Source: Solwaraspora sp. WMMD1047 (lineage in GTDB: Bacteria > Actinomycetota > Actinomycetes > Mycobacteriales > Micromonosporaceae). Taken from it: 64,000 nucleotides of DNA. Position 1 is the stretch's first letter. Each line of letters opens with the position of its first letter. The stretch spans positions 2,480,001 to 2,544,000 of the forward strand of contig NZ_JARUBL010000001.1 of the NCBI RefSeq assembly GCF_029626155.1. Reading direction: 5' to 3'. The notes under the pieces are model-generated. The model did no database searches and was not told the DNA's origin. It saw only the letters and a list, made by a program, of their open reading frames with translations. Position numbers and translations under genes: made by a program. This document shows positions 43,197 through 53,783 of this stretch, one piece after another.

Positions 43197-43874
43197 TCAG
43201 GTCCCCGGAGGGCGAGGCGCGATCCGGCGGGTGAGAGGCACCTGGTACAGACCGGCGCTGGTGACGGCGTAGAAAACCGGCAGTACGACGAAGATCACCA
43301 GGCTGGCGAGCGGTGCGACCAGGTACCCGATAAGTCCTGCGACGACGTAGAGGATGACCCCGACGAGTGCCCGGACCCGCTCGGCGGGGAAGTGCCGCTC
43401 ACTCACCTCGTCCTTGAGCAGGTCGTTGCGCCGGGCCAGGTAGTGGAAGAACGCCAGCCAGCTCGCGCAGAGCAGCGCGCCGATCAGCGCGTAGAAGGCG
43501 ACGGCCACCCGTTGGTCCTGCTGGTCGTGCTCTTGAAGCGCGTCCGAGACGACGGCGGTCGGGAACGGCAGCAGCGCGGTGGTGAACAGGACGAAGAGGT
43601 TCACCCAGTGCAGCCCCCGATCGCTCTCCTTGACGCGATTGAACGACCCCTTGTGGTTCAGCCAGACGACGGCCACGTAGGCGTACGAGGCGAGATAGGC
43701 GACGTAACCCGGCCACTGCTCCAGCAGCCCTGACAGCAGGCGACCGGGTGGTACGTCCGGCACCCGGAGATCAATCACCAGCAGCGTGATGATGATGGCC
43801 AGAACGGCATCGCTGAACGCTATGACACGGCTGGTGTCCGATCGGGTGCCCATGTCGTCGATTGGCCCGCTCAC
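43197..43874 (-). CDS. TMEM175/DUF1211-family potassium channel-like protein
   Basis: A 225-residue six-helix membrane protein. The hallmark [24 protein letters not shown] (the FSD motif of the first helix) starts near residue 16. Further family features are [11 protein letters not shown] and a hydrophobic C-terminal half. Bacterial members form potassium-permeable channels. Start at 43874 or at the internal ATG seven codons later. It is divergent from the ClpC gene, with about 150 bp between them. Confidence 0.82.
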   Translation of the reverse strand: MSGPIDDMGTRSDTSRVIAFSDAVLAIIITLLVIDLRVPDVPPGRLLSGLLEQWPGYVAYLASYAYVAVVWLNHKGSFNRVKESDRGLHWVNLFVLFTTALLPFPTAVVSDALQEHDQQDQRVAVAFYALIGALLCASWLAFFHYLARRNDLLKDEVSERHFPAERVRALVGVILYVVAGLIGYLVAPLASLVIFVVLPVFYAVTSAGLYQVPLTRRIAPRPPGT

Positions 43875-44021
43875 GGCTGGTGGCTACCCACGAACGACCA
43901 CGGTAACCGGCTCCTGGCAACCGACACCCAAATCCACAATATCCTCCTTCCCTCGCGAAAGGTGCGTAGCGTTCAGGTGGGCCGGTGCCGAGGAACCACC
44001 CACCGACAGGAAGGTAACGAG

Positions 44022-46484
<2,463 letters not shown>

Positions 46485-46495
46485 CGCCCGTCCTT

Positions 46496-46707
46496 CTACC
46501 GGACGACGACGGTCTGGGCATCGCGTCCACCATCTGGAGTGTCCACTGGTGCCGATCCCACAGCGGTGACGCTTCGACTAGCCGCCTCGTCTCGGTGCGG
46601 AGGTCGGCCAGGTCGGCGGCGTGATCGACGTGGAGCCGGGTCTCGCCGATCACCCGCGTCTCGTGCCGGGTCCAGTTCTGGAACTGGATGAGCAGCGACC
46701 CGACCAC
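46496..46707 (-). pseudogene. Fragment of a mechanosensitive (MscS) channel gene
   Basis: The frame reads IQFQNWTRHETRVIGETRLHV then HAADLADLRTETRRLVEASP and LWDRHQWTLQMVDAMPR. QNWTR and E-x-x-R-x-x-V-E-A-S-P-L-W-D are the C-terminal-domain pattern of MscS-like channels. The transmembrane pore is missing, and the frame is lost after the last strand (TVVVR appears in another frame), so this is a remnant. Confidence 0.45.
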
Positions 46708-46777
46708 GATGGTCCATCCACCACGCCGTGGAACCCGGTCTCGCGGCGGATGGGCAGCTGGACCAGTCAGTAGCCCG

Positions 46778-47737
46778 TCAACCGCGATCGCCCGCGCCGC
46801 CCCCGTCGATCACCGCGTCGACCTGATGGGCGAGCGCGACGTCCAGGCCCGTGACGGCGTTGCGCCTCGCGGTGCGGATGAGCACCACGGCGCTGCCATT
46901 GGGCTGCCGGCCGATGCTCGGAGCGCGGCCCGTCTCCGGCCGCAGGCGGGCGATCCGGCCCAACACCCGGTCGAGGTCGTCCGGTGGCAGGTCGATCGTG
47001 CGGGACAGCGCGTTCCGGTCTCCCGACCAATAGGGCAGCGAGGCCAGGGCGGCGCGCAGTTCGTCGTCGGTGAGCGGCGCGATCCCACCGCCTGGATCGA
47101 CGAGCCCACCCCCGATTTCGGCGGGTTCCAGCAGCTCCCGTAACTCGGCCGGGATGTCCAGCGAGTCGATCAGATTGCGGTCCTGCTCGGCGAGCGCGTT
47201 GAGTGTGGCCTGGGCCTGGTATCGGGCCTGCTCCCGGGTTCGGCTGCTGAGCCTGGCCACCTCCGTCAGGAACCTGGGGAGGTCCCGGTGTGGCCGGACG
47301 TTGGCGGCGGGCCCGCCGTCGTGCAGTTCGGTCGGCACAGCGTCGATCAGCCGTTCCCGGCTGGGCTGGTCCAGCACGGCGACCAGCGCGACCACGGTCG
47401 CCTCGGCGGCCACCCGGGCCTGATCGAAGTCGGTCCCGAGGCGGCGCCCGATCGAGGTCACGAGGTCGCGGTAGCGGACCGACTCGCCGGTCGGTTGCCG
47501 ACCCGGCGGGGAATCCGGCAGCGGCCAGGTCCGGGCGGGCGTGGCCGGCTCGGTGGCCGGCCTGTTCCGGATCAAATCCGGGGGGCGTTCGCCCCGGCGG
47601 CCACTGCCGAGGTGTTCGGGCTGCTTGCCGGACCCGAGCGTTGCGCCTGTCTCGCTGGGCCGTTGGCCGCGTTTGCGGGCCTGCCGAGCGAGCGAGCGCC
47701 TGCGCTGGTTGTCGCCCTCCATCTGCTTACCGCTCAT
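46778..47737 (-). CDS. DUF2267 - pterin-4a-carbinolamine dehydratase-like fusion
   Basis: A 319-residue protein in three parts. Residues 1-60 are basic and low-complexity (KQMEGDNQRRRSLARQARKRGQRP). About 95-205 is a DUF2267 helical domain (YRDLVTSIGRRLGTDFDQA ... TELHDG). About 230-319 resembles the pterin carbinolamine dehydratase (DcoH) fold: LTDDELRAALASLPYWSGD, SRTIDLPPDDLDRVLGRIAR and GLDVALAHQVDAV. The catalytic histidines of true dehydratases are not evident, so it is probably non-enzymatic. The start at 47737 was chosen over a longer frame that reads through non-coding DNA. Confidence 0.65.
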   Translation of the reverse strand: MSGKQMEGDNQRRRSLARQARKRGQRPSETGATLGSGKQPEHLGSGRRGERPPDLIRNRPATEPATPARTWPLPDSPPGRQPTGESVRYRDLVTSIGRRLGTDFDQARVAAEATVVALVAVLDQPSRERLIDAVPTELHDGGPAANVRPHRDLPRFLTEVARLSSRTREQARYQAQATLNALAEQDRNLIDSLDIPAELRELLEPAEIGGGLVDPGGGIAPLTDDELRAALASLPYWSGDRNALSRTIDLPPDDLDRVLGRIARLRPETGRAPSIGRQPNGSAVVLIRTARRNAVTGLDVALAHQVDAVIDGGGAGDRG

Positions 47738-47941
47738 CCGGCGGGCTTCCCGCCGCGCCGGCCGCGAAACGCCGACGCGGGCGGTGGCCGTACCGGTCTC
47801 CAGCACCCCCAGTGACTGCCCGCACCCGTAGCCGGTACCAGCCTGACCGGCGGTTCCGACGTGGCCGCCGGGGCGCCGATGAATGAGTCGGCGCCTACCG
47901 GGGACTAGCTGTACCAGGGCCGACGGAGACAGGAGGCGGTG

Positions 47942-48442
47942 ATGGGTGTCGACCGGGACTGCACCGAGGTGGGGGACGACTTCGTCCGGATCACCCGTAC
48001 CGTCAACGCTCCCATCGGCCACGTCTTCGAGTACGTCATCAACGCCGACCTGAGCCACCTCGCCCCCAGAACCGGACACTCACCGGCAATCGTGGCCGGC
48101 AGCGTCACCACCGCCTGGAACACCCCAGGCCTGCGCCGGACGAACACCTCCGACGACGGCTCGACCAACGAGGAAGAACTACTGACGGTGGAGCCGCCGA
48201 ACTCGTTCTCGTACCGGATCGACACCTTCACCTCGCCGCGGCTGCGCGAGGTGATCGACAGCATCGAAGGGTCCTGGTACCTCAGCGACCAGGAAGACGG
48301 CACCACGAGCATCGAGTGGACATACGCCCTGAACCCGGTGGACGAACCAGCCCGGAGCGCCATCAAGGAGGACCTGCTGCCGCTCTACACCGAGCGGCTG
48401 AAGACGGCGATGACCATCCTGAAGAACGACCTCGAGTGCTGA
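47942..48442 (+). CDS. SRPBCC-family (START/polyketide cyclase-like) protein
   Basis: A 166-residue hydrophobic-cavity protein. It opens VRITRTVNAPIGHVFEYVIN and ends with a long helix (PLYTERLKTAMTILKNDL), as in SRPBCC proteins. The ATG at 47942 lies 5 nt after AGGAGG (47931-47936). It is divergent from the DUF2267 gene. Substrate unknown. Confidence 0.8.
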   Translation: MGVDRDCTEVGDDFVRITRTVNAPIGHVFEYVINADLSHLAPRTGHSPAIVAGSVTTAWNTPGLRRTNTSDDGSTNEEELLTVEPPNSFSYRIDTFTSPRLREVIDSIEGSWYLSDQEDGTTSIEWTYALNPVDEPARSAIKEDLLPLYTERLKTAMTILKNDLEC

Positions 48443-48494
48443 CGACGGCGCCACTCAACTCGGCAGCAACTGGAGCGAGGGTAATGGTATAGCG

Positions 48495-48701
48495 TCACAC
48501 AGAGTGACGTACCTGGACAGGGTAGGGAGTTTGGTTTCCGGGGTCGGCGGGAACGAAGACCCTGATGAGGTGGCCGGACGCGGTGTCGAGCGAAACCACG
48601 CCCTCGCAGCGGGGACACCCCCGCACCGACTCGCACGAATGCGCAGTTGGCGGTTGGCCCGCACTGTCATCGCCACGACCGCACGGCTCGCCCAGCGGCA
48701 T
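48495..48701 (-). CDS. Possible small zinc-knuckle protein
   Basis: A 68-residue frame with CESVRGCPRCEGVVSLDTAS and HLIRVFVPADPGNQTPYP. The CPRC pair resembles short zinc ribbons, and the sequence after it is well balanced. The N-terminus is uncertain and no other homologous motif is seen. Confidence 0.35.
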   Translation of the reverse strand: MPLGEPCGRGDDSAGQPPTAHSCESVRGCPRCEGVVSLDTASGHLIRVFVPADPGNQTPYPVQVRHSV

Positions 48702-48719
48702 CAGGGATTCGCTGCGTAG

Positions 48720-50122
48720 CGATCGGTTCGCGGCTACTTACTTACTGGATCTACGACCGCAGCCCGGCCAGGCTTGGTCGAGGTGATCGGTGGGGTAGCT
48801 CTTATTGCGGCTGCCCGTCTGTGGTTGGGGCGTGGCTCTCATCTGGCATGTACCCCGCCGGTCACCGCGGCGCGGAGTGGCTCCAGAGGGGACTGCCCAG
48901 CTCAAAGTAGCGCTGCCCTCCTCGCTGAACCCGGTTCGGTCACATCGAGGAGGCGAGTATGGGGCACGTCGTTATCGGGATGGATCCGCACAAACGGTCG
49001 GCGACGATCGAGGTCATCGACCATCAGGAGATGGTCTTGGCGGGCGGCCGGTTCGGCACCGACCGGGACGGCTACCGGGCGATGCTCGCGGCCGGCCGGC
49101 GCCACCCAGAGCGGATCTGGGCGGTCGAGGGCTGTTACGGCATCGGCCGGCACATCGCCCAGCGGCTGGTCGCCGACGGTGAAACGGTGGTGGACGTGCC
49201 ACCGAAACTGTCCGCCCGGGTCCGGGTGTTCGCCACCGGTCAAGGACGCAAGACCGACCCGGTCGACGCGCACAGTGTGGCCGTGGCGGCGTTACGCGCC
49301 AGAGGTTATGCGGGAGGTAGCCGTCGATGACGAGACGGTGGCGTTGCGGCTGCTCGTCGACCGCCGCGACGAGCTCGGACGGTCCCGCACCGACCTACTC
49401 AACCGGATCCACAAGCTGTTGCTGGAACTCCTGCCCGGCGGCGCGAAGACGTTCCTGCGTGCCGACCAGGCCCGCGCCTTACTGGCCACCATCCGCCCAC
49501 GCGACCTCGTCGGCCGCACCCGCCGGCGCCTGGCCTCGGAACTGATCGCCGAACTCGTCAGCATCGACAAGAAGATCAAGGCCGCTAAGAAGGAACTGAC
49601 CGACCTGGTCACGGCAAGCGGCAGCAGCCTGCAGGACCTCAACGGCATCGGCCCGTCCGGCGCGGCCCGCCTGATCGGCGACATCGGTGACATCCGCCGC
49701 TTCACCAGCCGCAGCCACTTCGCCTCCTGGAACGGCACCGCACCCCTGGACGCATCCTCCGGCGACCAGCAACGCATCGCCTGTCCCGGGCCGGGAACAG
49801 GCGCATCAACCGCGTCCTGCACATCATGGCCATCGTCCAGCTCCGCCACGACACCCCAGGCCGCGCCTACTACCGACGCCGCCTCGCCGAAGGCAAGACC
49901 GCGATGGAAGCCATCCGGGCGTTGAAACGCCGCCTGTCTGACGTGGTCTACCGGCGCATGCTCCGCGATATCCAGCGGCTGGAAACGGGCCCGGGAGGAC
50001 AACCGGGGGCGACTCTTCAATCCAGCGCGGCTGACCCAAACCCCGAGGTCAACACTTCGGAACAGTCACTTCCCGGACCCGCCACCCATCACCCTAGAAC
50101 ACCGAACCCAACCACCGCTTGA
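48720..50122 (+). mobile_element. IS110-family insertion sequence, inactivated
   Basis: The element comprises a broken transposase (48959-50122) and a non-coding left end of about 240 bases. IS110 elements have no clear terminal inverted repeats, so exact ends cannot be read. In IS110-type members the left non-coding end encodes the bridge RNA that guides target and donor choice; this region is the candidate locus. It lies between SRPBCC and the HicAB region. Confidence 0.6.
48959..50122 (+). pseudogene. IS110-family transposase, two frameshifts
   Basis: Three frames together restore one DEDD/Tnp_20 transposase. Frame one (48959-about 49300) gives VVIGMDPHKRSATIEV and VPPKLSARVRVFATGQGRKTD. 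Frame two runs from about 49300 (REVAVDDETVALRLL, LTDLVTASGSSLQDLNGIGP). Frame three from about 49785 gives RRINRVLHIMAIVQLRHDTPGRAYY. Each shift is explained by loss of one base in a C-run (GCGCCAGAG and CAACGCATCG). The catalytic serine domain (SRSHFASWNGTAP) is otherwise intact, so decay is recent or due to sequencing error. Confidence 0.85.
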
Positions 50123-50232
50123 CAAAGAGGGGTGCCAGATCCGCGCGGCGCGTGGGAGCGCGGCTAAGATGACCCAGGCGGCGTGCCTTGATCGAGGTCA
50201 GCGTGCAGGCGTGCGATGCGGCCTGCCCATTG

Positions 50233-50709
50233 TCATGCCGGAACCGGGCGTCGCACCACAAGCCCGAATGTCCGGTCATGTTCGCGGTGCAGCGCTCGCG
50301 CATCGAACGCGTTCTGTACTTGGCGTACCGTTGCCGCGAGATGGATCCAGACACCTAGGTCCTGGGCCGGGTCGCCTGGATACACCGACCACTCTCGCGA
50401 GCGCTGGGCTTCGCTCAAGTCCAAGTACCGGCTCACGGCTGGTGTCGCGCCATTGGGAACACCGAACGTCGCAGGCTGCTGCGCGCATCCGATCACAACC
50501 TTGACCCATTCACCCGCCTCACCGGACGGCCAGGCGACGATCGTCACCCGGTACCAGATCCGGGCGTCGTCCCATGGGAATCCGGACCAATCGCACTCAG
50601 CGGGCAGGTCCCCCGTCAGCAGTCTCCGCACCACACCAACGACGTCGTCGTGCCCGTCCTTCAGATCCACCATGCCGCCCATCCAACCCAGGATGCCATC
50701 AAGGACCAA
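50233..50709 (-). CDS. Hypothetical protein
   Basis: A 158-residue frame of no recognised family. It contains WSGFPWDDARIWYRVTIVAW, VKVVIGCAQQPATFGVPNG and LGVWIHLAATVRQVQNAF. Composition is balanced and tryptophan-rich, unlike the arginine-rich shadows, so it is probably real. Start could also be the later ATG (MVDLKDGHDD). Confidence 0.45.
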   Translation of the reverse strand: MVLDGILGWMGGMVDLKDGHDDVVGVVRRLLTGDLPAECDWSGFPWDDARIWYRVTIVAWPSGEAGEWVKVVIGCAQQPATFGVPNGATPAVSRYLDLSEAQRSREWSVYPGDPAQDLGVWIHLAATVRQVQNAFDARALHREHDRTFGLVVRRPVPA

Positions 50710-50797
50710 GGGAATGCCGGCGGCCGATGTACCTGGTCATGCGACGTCCACCCATCGGAACGACCGCGCTTGATTCTGCCATCCTTGGTCACGCTCC

Positions 50798-50819
50798 GTG
50801 ACGCCCGATCGGCGGCAGA
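50798..50819. repeat. Dispersed 22-bp repeat, copy 4
   Basis: GTGACGCCCGATCGGCGGCAGA, followed by ACAGTGAA, just downstream of hicB. Matches copies at 37598, 39694 and 40439. It is preceded by GGTCACGCTCC, which forms a small hairpin with GTGACG. Confidence 0.6.
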
Positions 50820-50839
50820 ACAGTGAAATCCGGCAGTTC

Positions 50840-51235
50840 CTACGCCGCACTTGAGGTGGGACGCGTGGTGTTCTGGGCGGCGATCTGTGAGATGCGTTGG
50901 GGCGACAATCCCAGAAGAGCGCCCGCGTCTCGGACGGTGTATCCGTCGCCAAGGAGTGCCCGTACGGCTGTTGTGGTCGCTTGTTCGGCCTTCTCGTCGG
51001 CGTCCCGAGCGGTCCGTCTGGCGTCCAGTGCTGCCACGACCGTTCCGGGAAGCTCTGGGTATACCTCGATGCTGATTGCGGCCGGGTCGGTCTCGAGCAG
51101 CAACGCGATCGCCTCGCGAGCCATGGCGGCGACCTGGTCGAGCCGGCGGGCCTGGGTGTGGACGCCTTTGAGTTCGGGCACGCTGATGGCCCACCAGTTG
51201 CCGACCCGTCGGCAGGACACGGAGTAGGTCGTCAT
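50840..51235 (-). CDS. hicB: HicB-family antitoxin
   Basis: A 131-residue antitoxin. The N-terminal partial RNase-H-like fold reads TYSVSCRRVGNWWAISVPELKG with TQARRLDQVAAMAREAIALLL, typical of HicB. The C-terminus has a helix-turn-helix (YTVRDAGALLGLSPQRISQIA). ATG 51235 overlaps the hicA stop as ATGA. It neutralises HicA and probably represses the promoter at 51445-51500. Confidence 0.85.
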   Translation of the reverse strand: MTTYSVSCRRVGNWWAISVPELKGVHTQARRLDQVAAMAREAIALLLETDPAAISIEVYPELPGTVVAALDARRTARDADEKAEQATTTAVRALLGDGYTVRDAGALLGLSPQRISQIAAQNTTRPTSSAA

Positions 51236-51444
51236 TTCCACCAGTCCTCCCCAAGTTGGTCATCGAGGTCGCTCATGATGCCTCGCGCGGTATGTTCGTT
51301 GATTTCCCTGTGTCGGGGTATGACGATCTTCTCGCCGCCGCACCTGAAGATCGAGTGACTACCGCCTTCCCGAAGCAGCACGAATTCTTTGCCCGCCTTG
51401 GCTGCCGCTGCACCGATCTTCTTGATGAGGTCGACCCGCTTCAT
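51232..51444 (-). CDS. hicA: HicA-family mRNA interferase toxin
   Basis: A 70-residue toxin of the HicA double-stranded-RNA-binding fold. The key region EFVLLREGGSHSIFRC holds the catalytic histidine in GGSHS. The C-terminal IVIPRHREINEHTARGIM is typical. It is first in the pair, ahead of hicB. Such pairs stabilise mobile elements. Confidence 0.87.
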   Translation of the reverse strand: MKRVDLIKKIGAAAAKAGKEFVLLREGGSHSIFRCGGEKIVIPRHREINEHTARGIMSDLDDQLGEDWWK

Positions 51445-51500
51445 GGACTCTAGCCTAGTCCGCTAGATAGATCAAGTAAAATCAACTAGACTACGACGCC
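51445..51500. promoter_or_regulatory. hicAB promoter with clustered CTAG motifs
   Basis: Four CTAG tetranucleotides (51450, 51455, 51463, 51486) fall within 40 bp of an AT-rich stretch (GATAGATCAAGTAAAATC) directly upstream of hicA. CTAG is rare in high-GC DNA, so this is a candidate HicB operator. Confidence 0.55.
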
Positions 51501-52254
51501 GATCGGGGTAGATCATCCATCCACCGACATGCTCTCATCGGCAGATCCGCGCACAGTCGGCGGAGTTGTGTGATCACAACGACATACGCAGAGTAGCGCT
51601 GGCGCCCTGCCCAACGTTGCGCCAGACCAAGTCATGATCGACAAGTGGCGCCGGTTCTCGTGGACATCCGTGAAGGCATCGCCTGCACGGTGGTGTCGAA
51701 CGTGGCCAACGACTGGTTGCAAACTCGCCGACGAAGCCCCGGTCCTTGGGCCAACGTCACGTGCCATCCGAGGATGGTCGCTTGAACAGGCAGTCACCGG
51801 GGATCGAGACGCAGGCCAGTGTCATGGAGAGGCCGATCGGGATGTGGTCGGCTGCAGATGGACCAAGGTCCTCAACGGGCTTGAACAAGATCGTCGTTCA
51901 TCCCTCGACGACCGGGCTGCAGTCTCCGGTTCTGTCGACCGTCTTGCTGGATGACGATGGACGCAAGCGTTGGTGCGGCGTGCTCAAGAACGCCGTCTCG
52001 ATGCGGCTGCTCGCGGCGCAGCGGGCCTTGAACAGCCCCTACCGCGGGGTGTGCTCCCAGTGCTCTGTGCTGCCTAACCGGATGGTGCAGCGTATCGGTG
52101 TGGCCGGCTGCGGCCGGGTTGAACACCTGCCGACGCACCCTTGAACAAGATCACAAGTGTTCATGATCTGTGCAGAGGCCCTGGTGGCGTGGTGGCGCAG
52201 CGCCGACCGGCACTCCCGCCGTTCGGCAAGTGGTCATCACGAGGGAGCACCACG
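51501..52254. other. Region without a confident gene
   Basis: About 750 bases. Short frames such as the one with VDIREGIACTVVSNVANDWL near 51650 and a plus frame reading HPSTTGLQSPVLSTVLLDDD near 51900 look partly protein-like but lack ribosome sites and family features. The region may be decayed coding sequence plus the promoter of the next gene. Confidence 0.35.
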
Positions 52255-53076
52255 ATGGACCGTCATCCCTATGCTGTCGTACCTGCAGCTGTGCCGCGCG
52301 GTGAGAGTCTGCTCAGCGACATCGAGTACCGGTTCCGGCTGATGGGGCAGGGGCCGAGCCCGCTGTCGGTGGACGGCCGTAGCCTCGGCCACGGTCTGCC
52401 CCGGCGTCGGATTGCGCTGCCTGAGCTGTCGGCGATCCTGATGCACCCGTCCTGCAGTTACCCGGCCCGGGATGCGGCATGGAGGCTGCTGGTGCAGCAC
52501 GCCCGTAATGGGGATCCGGCTTGGCGCGCGGGCGCGGTCGGTGTCGCACTGCCGGGCCTGCGCTTCAAGGCGTACTTGCTGTCGAAGCTGTTCGCCGGCG
52601 ATGTGCAGGCGGCCATGGTCGAGCACTTCCTCCGCGCTCTCGGCACGGTGGATGTGGCTAGGCCGGGCGTGGTCGGGAACCTGTTGTCCGCCGCGTTCTC
52701 GAAGGCCCGCGCTGAGTTGCGTGATCTGGAGCCGGCTTCGTGTGGGGTGCCGAACCACGCTCCGGGAGCGGTATTGCCTCCCGCGCCGTACGGGCATCCG
52801 GATTTCGTTCTTGCAAGTGCGCTCAAGGCCGGGATTATCACCGCGCCGGAGGCGGAATTGATCGGCGCGACGTACCTGGAGGAAGTCAGCCTCACCGCTT
52901 ACGCCGAACGGACCGGCCAGCCGCGCTGGAATCTGTACAAGCGCCGCAGTGCCGCCGTTGCCCGCCTCAGGGCGGCGATCGATTCCGGTGAGCTGTCCGA
53001 TCCGTACACGGAGGTGATTAACGAGGCCACTGCGTTGGTGGTCCTCGACGCGCCCACCAGCCGGAAGCGTCCGTGA
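52255..53076 (+). CDS. Sigma-like / helix-turn-helix regulator of the ICE transfer region
   Basis: A 273-residue protein. The centre (GDPAWRAGAVGVALPGLRFKA ... DVQAAMVEHFLRALGTVDVARP) and the C-terminal YLEEVSLTAYAERTGQPRWN followed by YKRRSAAVARLRAAI resemble sigma-70 region 2 and region 4 folds, though divergently. This points to a role in transcription initiation. ATG 52255 follows GAGGGA. It immediately precedes the conserved 35-bp element and the secretion operon. Function inferred. Confidence 0.5.
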   Translation: MDRHPYAVVPAAVPRGESLLSDIEYRFRLMGQGPSPLSVDGRSLGHGLPRRRIALPELSAILMHPSCSYPARDAAWRLLVQHARNGDPAWRAGAVGVALPGLRFKAYLLSKLFAGDVQAAMVEHFLRALGTVDVARPGVVGNLLSAAFSKARAELRDLEPASCGVPNHAPGAVLPPAPYGHPDFVLASALKAGIITAPEAELIGATYLEEVSLTAYAERTGQPRWNLYKRRSAAVARLRAAIDSGELSDPYTEVINEATALVVLDAPTSRKRP

Positions 53077-53098
53077 TCAGCCTGCCTGAGCTGCAGCT

Positions 53099-53133
53099 TT
53101 CCAATCCTGGCCTGGGATCTGTAATCCCCTAGT
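53099..53133 (+). promoter_or_regulatory. 35-bp conserved ICE control element, copy 2
   Basis: TTCCAATCC ... GATCTGTAATCCCCTAGT, 32/35 identical to the copy at 35407-35441 in the same orientation relative to the downstream operon. It lies 212 nt before the pilin-like gene. The three differences are at positions 10, 13 and 16. Confidence 0.75.
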
Positions 53134-53345
53134 ACGGGACTTTCTCGCAAAGGTGAACCTGTCCGACCGGACCCGCTGACGGCGCTGACACCCCGCACGG
53201 TCCCCGGCCCGCCGCCACTTCGGTGAGGAGGACGGCCGCGCCGGTCGGCACCACAGGTCGCCCCTGCAACCAGGTCCTGCCTTCGCCGAAGCCCACTCGC
53301 GCACCCCACACCTGGCCGGGCGTGCGCACCGGAGGTGCCCAAGCC

Positions 53346-53783
53346 ATGAGGTATACCCCCTTCCGTCGTCCCGGGGCGGCGGCTCGCCGTCGTCTCGGGA
53401 CCGGCAGGGGCGGACGCTCGTTGGTCCGCCGCCTGCCTCGATGCGTTCTGGCGGCCAGCGCCGTGTTGAGGCTGCTCGGTGCCGCCGCGGTTGCTGTCGC
53501 CGTCGTCGCTATGCCGGGCACGGTGTACGCGGCCGAGCCTGCCTCGGTGGTGTTGGCTGTCGAGTCGATCGCGCAGGTCATCGACAACATCCGTCTGTGG
53601 CTGGTCGGCCTTCTGTTCTCCTGGGCGACTCTGTGCCTCACGGTCGGTTTCCTGCGCTACACCAGCGGTGATCCCGGTGAAGTCGAGAAGGGCAAGCTCG
53701 CCCTGCGTAGCGCGGCGATCGGCTACGCGGGTGTGTTGCTCGCTCCGCTGCTGGTCACCATCGTCGGTGGGTGGGTGGCCTGA
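53346..53783 (+). CDS. VirB2-like pilin candidate
   Basis: A 145-residue small membrane protein. An Arg-rich N-terminus precedes a hydrophobic signal ending near VYAAEP. Two further hydrophobic helices follow (WLVGLLFSWATLCLTVGFLRY and AAIGYAGVLLAPLLVTIVGGWV), separated by a short charged loop (DPGEVEKGKLALRS). That is the layout of VirB2/TrbC-type pilins. ATG 53346 has GGAGGTG 9 nt upstream. Its stop overlaps the next start (TGATG). Confidence 0.65.
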   Translation: MRYTPFRRPGAAARRRLGTGRGGRSLVRRLPRCVLAASAVLRLLGAAAVAVAVVAMPGTVYAAEPASVVLAVESIAQVIDNIRLWLVGLLFSWATLCLTVGFLRYTSGDPGEVEKGKLALRSAAIGYAGVLLAPLLVTIVGGWVA

